Numbered from the stretch's first letter, positions 1 to 6,619 are shown. The stretch: DNA of 6,763 nucleotides from Methylophaga sp. (GCA_014762585.1 JABURN010000191.1:1-6763); one strand, 5' to 3'. The notes: generated by a model from the letters alone, not told the origin. A program made the numbers and translations.

Positions 1-812
1 ATGTCCAGCGGGTTTTGAGGAGTCTAGAAACGCTCCAGCCCCCGCTCTTTCAGCGGGTTAAAGCAAATCACCTGAGCGCCGCGCTGCACCGCTTCACGCA
101 GTGGTTCCAGCATGCGTGGATGATTAGTGCCGGGATTCTGGCCTATCACAAAAATCGCATCGGCTTCTGCGAAGTCTTCAAAGGTCACGGTCCCTTTACC
201 AACTCCCAGACTCTCGGTCATGCCGATGCCGCTGGCTTCGTGGCACATGTTGGAACAATCAGGGAAGTTGTTGGTGCCAAACGCACGAACGAATAACTGA
301 TACAGAAATGCGGCTTCGTTACTGGCACGACCGGAGGTATAAAACTCCGCTTGATCGGACGACTCCAGCGCTTTCAGATGCTGGGCCACAATCTCGAAAG
401 CCTGCTTCCAGGTGACCGGCTCATAGTGATCGGTTTCCGGGTTGTAGCGCATCGGATGGGTAATGCGCCCCTGAGATTCCAGCCACCAGTCATTCTGTTC
501 CAGTAACTCGGTGTTACTGTGCGCCTTGAAAAAGGCTGGGTCCACACGGCGGCTGGTTGCCTCCCAGTTGACCGCCTTGGCACCATTCTCACAGAACTTG
601 ATGAAATGTTTTTCCGGTGTTTCGCCCCAGGCACAACCCGGGCAGTCCAGCCCGTGATCCTGGTTGGTTTTGAGCATAGCACGGATGTTTTTCATCGCGT
701 TTTTACTGCCCAACCAGTTACGGGTCACACTGACCAGAGCACCCCAGCCCGCAGCTGGTCCGTTGTACGGCTTGTAATGACTCACAGGAATCTTTTCTCC
801 AACACAGCGCAT
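1..812 (-). pseudogene. YdeP/FdhF-like molybdopterin oxidoreductase alpha subunit, N-terminal part, interrupted by in-frame TAG
   Basis: This is the N-terminal third of a molybdopterin oxidoreductase of the FdhF/YdeP group (formate-dehydrogenase-like, cytoplasmic; E. coli YdeP is linked to acid resistance). Numbering from the ATG at 812, the Fe-S site CPGCAW has C57 and C60, followed by C74 in CENGAKA. The stretch SGRASNEAAFLYQLF precedes CSNMCHEASG, where C180 is the likely Mo-ligand position held by Sec or Cys in relatives. GQNPGTNHPRML follows, then KERGLERF. The frame then meets TAG at 26-24, but beyond it reads TPQNPLD to the window edge, which resembles the family's continuation after ERF. 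Family members are about 750 residues, against about 262 here. A nonsense mutation is therefore the simplest reading; a sequencing error is possible. The start is uncertain: ATG 812, GTG 821 (GGAA 5 nt upstream) or TTG 854 all precede the conserved GWGAL region. The gene is divergent from the marR operon and has its own promoter. Confidence 0.8.
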
Positions 813-947
813 TGCAGGCACAACATTTCCGGCCGGGCTGAGCAGATTCAGCAAAGCAAGGACGGCGTTGGCCTGATAATTATCAAATTTGAGAGATCAG
901 AACGGCATGTTCTGCGAGATGAAACAGACTCTAGCCTGTCATCCTTC

Positions 948-962
948 TGATCGTTGCGATCA
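948..962. promoter_or_regulatory. Palindrome at the predicted +1 of the oxidoreductase promoter (candidate operator)
   Basis: A perfect inverted repeat TGATCG-TTG-CGATCA lies at about +1 to +15 of the minus-strand promoter at 969-997. A bound protein there would block initiation or early elongation, so a repressor site is the natural inference. It resembles an FNR site (TTGAT-N4-ATCAA) only on one side, and the spacing is wrong. The cognate regulator is unknown. Confidence 0.35.
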
Positions 963-968
963 ATGCAT

Positions 969-997
969 ATTATAAGTTTGTCACCGACGAACATCAA
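969..997 (-). promoter_or_regulatory. Sigma70-type promoter for the molybdopterin oxidoreductase gene
   Basis: On the minus strand, a -35 hexamer TTGATG (997-992, four of six consensus bases) is followed by a 17-nt spacer and a perfect -10 TATAAT (974-969). Transcription would start near 962 and run toward the oxidoreductase gene, giving a leader of about 110-150 nt depending on the true start codon. This is the best sigma70 match I found in the window. Confidence 0.6.
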
Positions 998-1091
998 TAT
1001 GAACGACAGTGCAAAATCGACAGAGAGCGTTATTTCGCTAGCTAAGCGTTTCTTATTTAAAACACTTTAAATCAGTTCATTATCACAATTT

Positions 1092-1107
1092 ATCTTTACA
1101 TAAAGAT
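1092..1107. promoter_or_regulatory. Palindrome upstream of marR (candidate autoregulatory operator)
   Basis: A perfect inverted repeat ATCTTTA-CA-TAAAGAT of 16 bp sits 58 bp before the marR start codon, in a very AT-rich stretch (about 1050-1130). MarR-family dimers bind palindromes of about 16-20 bp and usually repress their own operon. The repeat contains TTTACA (1095-1100), which could be a -35 element, but no good -10 lies at the right spacing, so the exact promoter is unresolved. Assignment to this MarR protein is inferred from position only. Confidence 0.4.
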
Positions 1108-1165
1108 TGTTATTAAAAAGCTAAATGGTTAGACTGAAATAAGGCTTTAACAGATAAGAATCAGC

Positions 1166-1684
1166 ATGAGAAAAATCAACGCACCCGATGCGGTCGATAT
1201 CATCAGCGAGCAGTGGCAGGCACAAGGTCTGAATACTGATTTGAACGCGATGCAGGTCGTTGCCCGCATCTTGAGACTAAGCAAGGCATTGGAAACCCGG
1301 TTTGGGCATTTACATAAGCGCTTTAATCTCAAACAGGGAGAATTCGATGTCCTTGCTGCATTAAAACGCGCGGATGCAAAAGCACTGACGCCCTCGGAAC
1401 TCTATCAGAGCATGCTGCTCAGCTCCGGCGCGATGACAAGCCGTCTCGATAGACTGGAAAACAAAGGGCTGATAAGCCGCTCTCACTGCACTCAGGACAG
1501 ACGTAGTATCAAAGTCTCTCTGACATCGGAAGGTAAAGCATTGATCAATGAAGTGGCGCCAGCCCATTTTGAGTTGCTTAGCATGCTGATGGCAGGCTTG
1601 AGCGATCATGACAAAACGCAGCTTGCCCAGTTGCTTAAAGGCTGTCTTTTACAAATTGAATCTCAGGCAGATAGCACTGAATGA
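1166..1684 (+). CDS. MarR-family winged-helix transcriptional regulator
   Basis: This is a 172-residue cytoplasmic DNA-binding regulator, slightly longer than typical MarR proteins (about 140-160) because of an N-terminal helical extension of about 50 residues that is common in one MarR subgroup. Residues 57-65 (QGEFDVLAA) lead into the helix-turn-helix at about 75-102, with the recognition helix around LSSGAMTSRLDRLENKGLI. The wing carries the hallmark DRRSIKVSLTSEG at 111-123. The C-terminal helices (about 124-165) would complete the dimer interface. The gene overlaps the transporter start by four bases (ATGA at 1681-1684), so the two are one transcript and probably translationally coupled. 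The likely role is repression of the operon, relieved by a small ligand; the ligand cannot be read from the sequence. The ribosome-binding site is weak (purine-rich GATAAGAA). The palindrome at 1092-1107 is a candidate operator. Confidence 0.93.
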   Translation: MRKINAPDAVDIISEQWQAQGLNTDLNAMQVVARILRLSKALETRFGHLHKRFNLKQGEFDVLAALKRADAKALTPSELYQSMLLSSGAMTSRLDRLENKGLISRSHCTQDRRSIKVSLTSEGKALINEVAPAHFELLSMLMAGLSDHDKTQLAQLLKGCLLQIESQADSTE

Positions 1685-2886
1685 ATTCATCCCGACCCGA
1701 TATTCGCTCTCTGATTCTGTTCCTCGCGGCGCTGACGGCGATGACGCCGCTCGCTATTGATGCCTATCTTCCGGCTATGCCGGAGATGTCGGCCTATTTC
1801 AATGTCAGCATCCATGATACGGAGCTTTCTTTAAGCCTGTTTTTGGCCGGTTTTGCTATCGGCCAGATTGTAGGGGGCCCTTTTTCCGACCACTTTGGCC
1901 GCCGTGCGGCAACAGGCAGTGGGATCAGCCTGTTCTGCCTGGGCACCCTGGGCATTATCTTCAGTCCCACTATGGAATGGGTCTGGGCATGCCGGCTTAT
2001 TGAAGCTTTTGGTGGCGGCCTTGCCGTCGTCAACTCGGCGGCAGTGATTCGTGATCTCAGTAAAGGTCAGGAAAGTGCCCGTCATCTCTCCAATATGGCC
2101 ATTATTATGATGCTGGCACCGTTACTGGCACCGCTGATTGGAATGCTCCTGTTACACCTGAGCGGCTGGCGGCTGATTTTTGACTTCCTGCTGGTTTACG
2201 GGCTGGTGATTGGCAGTACCCTGTTTTTCAAGTTACCGGAAACCCGTCTCATCGTCAGCGATCGGCCCAGCGCCTTCCGACGCTACCGGATGGTGCTCGG
2301 CAACCGCTGTGCGGTCGGCTTTATCTTTTCACAGTGCTTTGCCCTGGGTGGCATGTTTGCTTTTATCACTGGCTCACCCGCCGTTTATATGAGCTATTTC
2401 GGTGTTAGTGAAACGGTGTATCCGTTTCTGTTCGGCATCAATGTCATCGCGATGATGTTTTTCAACCGACTTAATCTGCGGCTGTTACATCGGTACCGGC
2501 CTCAGCAAATCCTCAGTGTGGGTCAGGCCGGTCAATTGCTGACAGCAAGCCTGCTGCTGCTTTACATCAGTCTGAGTCAGGTGCCATCGCTGTATATCGT
2601 CATGCCGCTGATTATTGTGTTTATCGGCATCATGGGTCTGATTGTGTCCAACGCGACTTCCAGTACAGTTGAGTATTTTCCGACCAACAGCGCTACAGCC
2701 ACCGCGCTGCTCGGTGCGTCCGGCTTTGCTACCGGTGCAGTCAGTGGCTCATTGGTAGGGATTCTGGGTGATGGCACAGCGTGGCCGATGGCCATGGTGA
2801 TGTTTGGCTGTGCCTTGTTGGCCCCCTTGCTGCGCTATTTAATGCAGTATAGTGCCAGTGACATTAGCCCGGAAGCTAACCAGTGA
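1681..2886 (+). CDS. Bcr/CflA-family MFS multidrug efflux transporter
   Basis: This is a 401-residue inner-membrane proton antiporter of the major facilitator superfamily (12-helix DHA1 type). Relatives export bicyclomycin, chloramphenicol, sulfonamides or other small molecules. TM1 carries the subgroup hallmark IDAYLPAMP (D27 in the membrane). MFS motif A appears as GGPFSDHFGRR at 65-75 between TM2 and TM3. R105 lies in TM4, AVIRD is at 121-125, and a motif-C-like APLLAPLIG is at 146-154 in TM5. The second half is also hydrophobic throughout, with a charged central loop near 188-205 (ETRLIVSDRPSAFRRYR). Length is normal for the family and no frame damage is seen. It starts inside the marR stop codon (ATGA), which points to control by that regulator. 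Its stop overlaps the end of the convergent DUF815 gene by 11 bp. The actual substrate cannot be predicted. Confidence 0.92.
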   Translation: MNSSRPDIRSLILFLAALTAMTPLAIDAYLPAMPEMSAYFNVSIHDTELSLSLFLAGFAIGQIVGGPFSDHFGRRAATGSGISLFCLGTLGIIFSPTMEWVWACRLIEAFGGGLAVVNSAAVIRDLSKGQESARHLSNMAIIMMLAPLLAPLIGMLLLHLSGWRLIFDFLLVYGLVIGSTLFFKLPETRLIVSDRPSAFRRYRMVLGNRCAVGFIFSQCFALGGMFAFITGSPAVYMSYFGVSETVYPFLFGINVIAMMFFNRLNLRLLHRYRPQQILSVGQAGQLLTASLLLLYISLSQVPSLYIVMPLIIVFIGIMGLIVSNATSSTVEYFPTNSATATALLGASGFATGAVSGSLVGILGDGTAWPMAMVMFGCALLAPLLRYLMQYSASDISPEANQ

Positions 2887-3652
2887 TTCTGGCCCGGTAG
2901 TAATGATAAAACTGTTTTGCGGTGCGGCCACTGTGGCTGCCACGGCCCATCGCAAAGAGTCGTGCCGCTTCGTGCAGTTGTTGCTGATCCAAATCCAGGT
3001 CGGCAAACAACGATTCCACTATTGAAAAATAGTTTTCCCAGTTTGCTGGGTAAAACGATAAATTCAAGCCGAAACGATCTGACAGCGCGAGCTTATCTTC
3101 CAGGCTGTCGGCATAGTGCACTTCACCGTCAACCAGACCACTGAGCTGATTTTCCGATTGCTTTTCCGGCAACAAATGACGACGGTTGGAGGTCGCGTAG
3201 AGCCGGACATGTTCAGGAGGCAGTTCCAGCCCGCCTTCAAGCAGGGTCTTGAGTGGTTTATAACTGGACTCACCTTCCTCAAAAGACAAGTCATCACAGA
3301 AAACCACAAAGCGGAACTGTTCATCAGCTTCCTCAAGGGAGTCGAGAATTTCCGGCAGATAGGCCAGATCATCTTTGTCGACCTGCACCATACGCAGCCC
3401 CTGCAGGGCCAGGTGATTCAACACTGCTTTGATTAATGAAGATTTGCCGGTGCCGCGGGCGCCCCAGAGCATTGCATGATTACTGGTCCTGCCTTCAATA
3501 AAATGAAGTGTATTGTCCAGTAAGGCCTGTTTCTGCTTGTCGATACCTTTCAGTTCATCAAGTCTGACCGGATCCAGACGCTCTACCGGTTTCAGTTTCT
3601 GGCTATGACTTCGCCAGACGGCTGCATGATACTGATGCCAGTCAACTCGCAT
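2876..3652 (-). CDS. DUF815-family P-loop ATPase
   Basis: This is a 258-residue cytoplasmic AAA-like ATPase of the DUF815 family; its cellular role is not established. The Walker A motif is GARGTGKSS at 64-72. Walker B lies in FVVFCDDLSF at 115-124, with the acidic pair DD. A sensor-1-like stretch LYATSNRRHL is at 151-160, and LSDRFGL near 188-195 supplies a conserved Arg. The N-terminal stretch before the P-loop (LDELKGIDKQKQALLDNT) is typical of the family, which resembles single-stranded loader-type ATPases. I chose ATG 3652 because GAGG (3661-3658) lies 5 nt upstream; ATG 3667 and TTG 3676 are in-frame alternatives. A weak -10 (TATGCT, 3688-3683) lies just upstream, so the gene may have its own promoter below the hairpin at 3779-3803. 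The 3' end overlaps the convergent transporter gene. Confidence 0.9.
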   Translation of the reverse strand: MRVDWHQYHAAVWRSHSQKLKPVERLDPVRLDELKGIDKQKQALLDNTLHFIEGRTSNHAMLWGARGTGKSSLIKAVLNHLALQGLRMVQVDKDDLAYLPEILDSLEEADEQFRFVVFCDDLSFEEGESSYKPLKTLLEGGLELPPEHVRLYATSNRRHLLPEKQSENQLSGLVDGEVHYADSLEDKLALSDRFGLNLSFYPANWENYFSIVESLFADLDLDQQQLHEAARLFAMGRGSHSGRTAKQFYHYYRARITG

Positions 3653-3778
3653 ATAAACCTCAAGCATTTGTCTCAATGCGCTAGCATAGCATTGCAGTGC
3701 GTTATTTTAGAATCAGGAATGAACCGGCCCAGTCTGGAAAAAGAGACAGAAGTTAAAGATTAAGGCCCCGTGAAAGAG

Positions 3779-3803
3779 ACCACCGGGGTAATGCCCCGGT
3801 GGT
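3779..3803 (-). terminator. Hairpin terminator downstream of the repeat-protein gene
   Basis: A perfect 10-bp stem ACCACCGGGG / CCCCGGTGGT with a 5-nt loop begins 11 nt after the stop codon of the minus-strand repeat-protein gene. On the minus strand the stem is followed by CTCTTTCAC, a poor U-tract. On the plus strand it is followed by GTTTT. It should stop or attenuate transcription leaving the secretion gene pair, and may work in both directions. Confidence 0.7.
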
Positions 3804-3814
3804 GTTTTGGACAG

Positions 3815-4792
3815 TTAGAGCAGACCACCCAGTAACGGGCCGGTGGATAACTGTGCATCTCCTGAAGCTGATGCATCCGCACCGACAGTACCACTGACAT
3901 CAAGCAGACCACCAGTAAGGCCATCCACAGTGTCAGTAACCGTACCCACTACTTCGGTTCCTGGCAAACTACCACCAGTCAGACCACCAACCGTGCCGGT
4001 GACTGTGCCCACAACATCGGTCCCCGGCAATTCACCGCCTGTCAGACCTCCAACAGTATCGCTTGCAGTCGCCAGCACTTCGCCTCCCGGCAGTTCGCCG
4101 CCGGTGACGCCACCGACAGTACCAAGCACATCGGTTCCCAGCAGATCATCGCCCGTCAGGCCAGCTACGCTGTCCGTGACCGTGCCAACAGCATCTACAC
4201 TGCCAACAAGACCTGTGGCAGTATCAACAGTCGCATCAACCAGACTGACTGAAGTATCGACGGCGCCCGCTGCCAACACGGTGACATTATCGACTGTATC
4301 TGAGGCAACACCGGTGGCACCGTCAGTAAGACCATTTACGCCAGCGACACCCTCGACACCGCTCAAGGCATTAGCTGCAACAATTTTTGTCTCATCGACC
4401 ACGGTCCCGGTCAAAGCCACTGTGTCATCTGCTGTTGTCTTGACGACTGTTTTTGTGGCTTCAACTTTAGAAACAACCCCGGCAACACGATCTTCAGCAC
4501 CCAGCAAAGATTGCGTGTCTGCAACGGCACCTTCAACAATAGTGACAGCCCCGCTGACAGTATCTTCTTCGCCAGTCAGCGCCACTACGCCAGCAACGGT
4601 TTCTTCTGTAACAGTTTGTGTGTCAGCCACTAAACCTGTGACGGCTTCCTTGCCACCCGCAACCGTACCTTCAACAGCACCGACAACATCATCTGTTGGC
4701 AGCCCGGTATCCAACTCCACTGCTGAGGCTGCGAAAGACACGGACATTCCCGCCGCAATCAGGCAGGACGATAAAAGATTTCTTTTTTGCAT
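3815..4792 (-). CDS. Exported acidic V/T/G/A-rich repeat protein, probable substrate of the adjacent TpsB-like transporter
   Basis: This is a 325-residue secreted low-complexity protein of unknown function. A Sec signal peptide is clear: MQKR, a hydrophobic core (LLSSCLIAAGMSVSF), and a cleavage site ASA|VE after residue 24. The mature chain is almost all V, T, G, A, D, L, S and E. It has no Phe, Trp, Tyr, His, Cys or Met, and only six Lys/Arg, the last at K136. Residues 25-202 hold loose V-T-G repeats (e.g. TVAGVVALTG); residues 203-303 hold tandem units built on GLTGGELPGTDVV; the end is hydrophobic (GPLLGGLL). Canonical TPS-domain motifs (NPNL, NPNGI) are absent. A strong AAGGAG site (4804-4799) lies 6 nt before ATG. 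The gene lies 144 bp downstream of the TpsB-like gene on the same strand. Automated tools may label such proteins collagen-like, but no Gly-X-Y periodicity is present. A surface fibre, adhesin or matrix role is inference. Confidence 0.82.
   Translation of the reverse strand: MQKRNLLSSCLIAAGMSVSFAASAVELDTGLPTDDVVGAVEGTVAGGKEAVTGLVADTQTVTEETVAGVVALTGEEDTVSGAVTIVEGAVADTQSLLGAEDRVAGVVSKVEATKTVVKTTADDTVALTGTVVDETKIVAANALSGVEGVAGVNGLTDGATGVASDTVDNVTVLAAGAVDTSVSLVDATVDTATGLVGSVDAVGTVTDSVAGLTGDDLLGTDVLGTVGGVTGGELPGGEVLATASDTVGGLTGGELPGTDVVGTVTGTVGGLTGGSLPGTEVVGTVTDTVDGLTGGLLDVSGTVGADASASGDAQLSTGPLLGGLL
3884..4186 (-). repeat. Five tandem 21-residue units in the exported repeat protein
   Basis: Residues 203-303 divide into five units that begin GTV or ATA. 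They start at residues 203, 224, 241, 262 and 283, with lengths of 21, 17, 21, 21 and 21. The shared core is TVxGLTGGxLPGxxV. The second unit lacks four residues (12 bp) next to its GTV, and the last unit diverges (LLDVSGTV in place of LPGTDVV). Synonymous positions differ between units, so the repeats are not recent perfect duplications. Confidence 0.8.
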
Positions 4793-4936
4793 TTCTCACT
4801 CCTTAATTTCTCAAATAGCCATGATGAAAAACATGACCGGGTGCTGACGCACCAACTTCTGTTTTTAACATATTTAAGAAGATTTAAAAACGAAATTAAA
4901 GAATATTGAGAACCATGCGGCTTTTTTATTCTGAAT
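4793..4936 (-). other. AT-rich gap between the transporter and repeat-protein genes
   Basis: These 144 bp contain a very AT-rich block (about 4861-4910) and a small hairpin GGTGC-GTCA-GCACC (minus strand, 4853-4840) followed 8 nt later by TTTTT. I found no promoter with both hexamers near consensus; TATGTT near 4874-4869 lacks a partner -35. The repeat gene could be read through from the transporter gene, or could have a weak or activated promoter here. The hairpin might tune expression of the second gene. Confidence 0.35.
4799..4804 (-). promoter_or_regulatory. Strong ribosome-binding site of the repeat-protein gene
   Basis: AAGGAG on the minus strand, 6 nt before the ATG at 4792, is the strongest Shine-Dalgarno match I noticed in this window. 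It fixes the start and supports this strand as the coding one, since the opposite strand is also open here. It suggests the exported protein is made in excess over the transporter, whose site (GGAAG, 9 nt from ATG) is weaker. Confidence 0.75.
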
Positions 4937-6619
4937 TTAGAACTGCCAGCGCAGTTTAATGTTGTAAATCGGGCTCCTGTCCTCGGTTTCGAAATGCGCG
5001 TCTCCCAGCGGCTTGGCATACTCAAGCCCGACGGTGTAGGTATTGGTATCAGTAATATCAACACCGATAGCAGCTGAGACGAGCTCCTGTTCCCGGTCGC
5101 TGGCGCGTAGCTTCGTTTTAGCAGCATCCAACACGATATATGGCTCTATGCGCTTGATAACACGCATCGGTATCGCCTGCAGGTATCGGATTTCAAACTC
5201 CCCTGCCATACCTTTATCACCCTGAGCCTGACCATCAGGGTAACCTCGACCATAACGTGGGCCACCATAACGAATCTGTTCTGCGGAAGGCAGGATATCG
5301 TCGGACCAGAACAGGTTAGCCTTGGTTTGAATCCGCCATTTTGGGCTCAAAAGAAAGCGCCAAAGACCATCAAGTCTGACGGTATTGAAGTGAATGGTTT
5401 CACTGCCAGATCGAGTACCGTTGGCATTGCTAATACTGTTTTTCGAAGAGCCCAGTTCAATCCCCTGTTTAACACTGCCTGACAGCCTGAATATCTGTCG
5501 GGTTAACTGCTTGGTCCAACTAGAGTGGAGTTCCAGGGCGGAATAACGTAGCTCTTTTTCTATTTCTACCGCATCGCCCTGTCCATCTTCACGCTGCAGT
5601 TCGTAGAGTGCATTTTCATCCAGGTAATGCAGGTTCGTCCCGACCCACCAGGATGATTTCTTAGACAGTAGCAGTGGGTATTTCACACCAGCACGCAAGC
5701 TGTCTCGTTCTTTGTTTTCCTCATAATTAAGCGGCACATCCGCAACAAAAATACGGTCATCACCTTCACTTTCGAAATGGTTAGCGGCGAGCTCAAAGCG
5801 CAGGCCGTCTGAACCAATGTCCTGCTGATAATTGAGGGCGTAATACTCTTTGACGGTGTCATTAGGTACCAGAGTGGTCAAAGTCAATTTATCGCCGAAA
5901 GAAGTCAACGAGTTGAAGGACACACCCGGTAACAGTTTTAGTTCTTCCTCTTTACTATCATCAAAGCCCAGCGAGGTATCAAACCAGTCAGCGCTGACTT
6001 CCTCAACACGCACTGTGGTACCACCACCGATGGTTTTTGGTTTGGGTACGCGGATCTTGAACTTATAGCCGGGAGTGGCCTCAATAAGTTTGACATACCG
6101 TTCAAATGTCGCGTTGGTCAGCGGTTTTTCACCTTCCATTCTGGCAGCCAGTTTTTCAACCCGGGCTCTGACATCTTCATCTTCAATTACAATTTCTTTT
6201 CTTGCGATGTAACCTTCAACCAGAACTATCGTCAGCACACCATCGGCAGTGCTTTGTTTGGGCAGGAAGGCGAATGACAGTGCATAACCGGCATCTGTGT
6301 ATTGCTGGGTTATTCCTCGCAGCACTCTGACAATATCGGTTTTACTTACATCCTTGCCAATCAATGGCCTCACCATCTCCGCCAGGGCTTCCAGCTCGAA
6401 GACGGTACCGCCCTGAAACTGCACCTTGTTCACACGAATTTTTTTGACATCTTTAGCGGTGCTCAGAGACTCTCCTGATGGCACATCAACTTCCGCCTCT
6501 TTTTTTTCAAGCTGCTCAGGCTCTGGCTCTTCAACAATAAAAGGAGGCTCAACAGCCAAGCTTGAGAATGACAATGGCAGATTCAGAATAAAGGTAATCA
6601 ATAAGCTCGTTTTTTTCAT
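4937..6619 (-). CDS. TpsB-type outer-membrane transporter (FhaC/ShlB/HecB family)
   Basis: This is a 560-residue outer-membrane beta-barrel of the Omp85/TpsB superfamily, which exports a partner exoprotein from the periplasm (type Vb, two-partner secretion). A Sec signal peptide ends near SLA|VE (residue 22). An unusually acidic, Pro/Glu-rich linker follows (about 23-57, VEEPEPEQLEKKEAEVD). POTRA 1 spans about 61-138 (VNKVQFQGGTVF to VLVEGYI) and POTRA 2 about 139-208, ending in GGGTTVRVEE. The barrel begins at WFDTSLGFDD, with FGDKLTLTTLVP near 241-252. The conserved loop-6 RGY motif is at 458-460 within RYGRGYPDGQAQGDKG. The chain ends in a strand with C-terminal Phe (NIKLRWQF), the BAM recognition signal. 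Length matches FhaC-like proteins. The gene comes first of the pair, 144 bp before the exported repeat protein, which is the only candidate partner in the window. Confidence 0.9.
   Translation of the reverse strand: MKKTSLLITFILNLPLSFSSLAVEPPFIVEEPEPEQLEKKEAEVDVPSGESLSTAKDVKKIRVNKVQFQGGTVFELEALAEMVRPLIGKDVSKTDIVRVLRGITQQYTDAGYALSFAFLPKQSTADGVLTIVLVEGYIARKEIVIEDEDVRARVEKLAARMEGEKPLTNATFERYVKLIEATPGYKFKIRVPKPKTIGGGTTVRVEEVSADWFDTSLGFDDSKEEELKLLPGVSFNSLTSFGDKLTLTTLVPNDTVKEYYALNYQQDIGSDGLRFELAANHFESEGDDRIFVADVPLNYEENKERDSLRAGVKYPLLLSKKSSWWVGTNLHYLDENALYELQREDGQGDAVEIEKELRYSALELHSSWTKQLTRQIFRLSGSVKQGIELGSSKNSISNANGTRSGSETIHFNTVRLDGLWRFLLSPKWRIQTKANLFWSDDILPSAEQIRYGGPRYGRGYPDGQAQGDKGMAGEFEIRYLQAIPMRVIKRIEPYIVLDAAKTKLRASDREQELVSAAIGVDITDTNTYTVGLEYAKPLGDAHFETEDRSPIYNIKLRWQF

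Larger units (their letters stand above)
813..1165. other. Divergent intergenic region between the oxidoreductase and marR genes
   Basis: This stretch of about 350 bp separates two divergently transcribed units. No credible gene is visible in it. The half near the oxidoreductase (813-1000) holds its leader, a palindrome at 948-962 and a sigma70 promoter at 969-997. The half near marR (about 1040-1140) is strongly AT-rich and carries the 16-bp palindrome at 1092-1107. A short imperfect repeat of AGCG/CGCT elements occurs around 1026-1048; its meaning is unclear. Confidence 0.6.

Noticed and set aside
948..962. FNR box for the formate-dehydrogenase-like gene
   Set aside because: The half sites TTGAT and ATCAG are separated by 7 nt instead of 4, and one half is imperfect. 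FNR sites also usually lie near -41.5, not at +1.
1070..1092. CRP site around TTCATTATCACAA
   Set aside because: Only one half (TCACA) matches; the partner half at the required spacing reads TCAGT and does not match TGTGA.
4763..4792. Lipoprotein signal (LSSC) in the exported repeat protein
   Set aside because: Cys10 follows only a few hydrophobic residues, while the hydrophobic core continues past it to a good signal peptidase I site (ASA|VE). A type I signal fits better.
3815..4792. Collagen-like protein
   Set aside because: There is no Gly-X-Y periodicity and Pro is rare; Gly occurs in the pattern GLTGG within 21-residue units.
3843..4847. A 334-codon open frame on the plus strand, antisense to the exported repeat protein, rich in Pro, Ser, Thr and Val
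   Set aside because: Its composition is what the reverse complement of Val/Thr/Gly/Asp codons gives. The minus-strand frame has a signal peptide, a strong AAGGAG site and ordered protein repeats, so the plus frame is a shadow.
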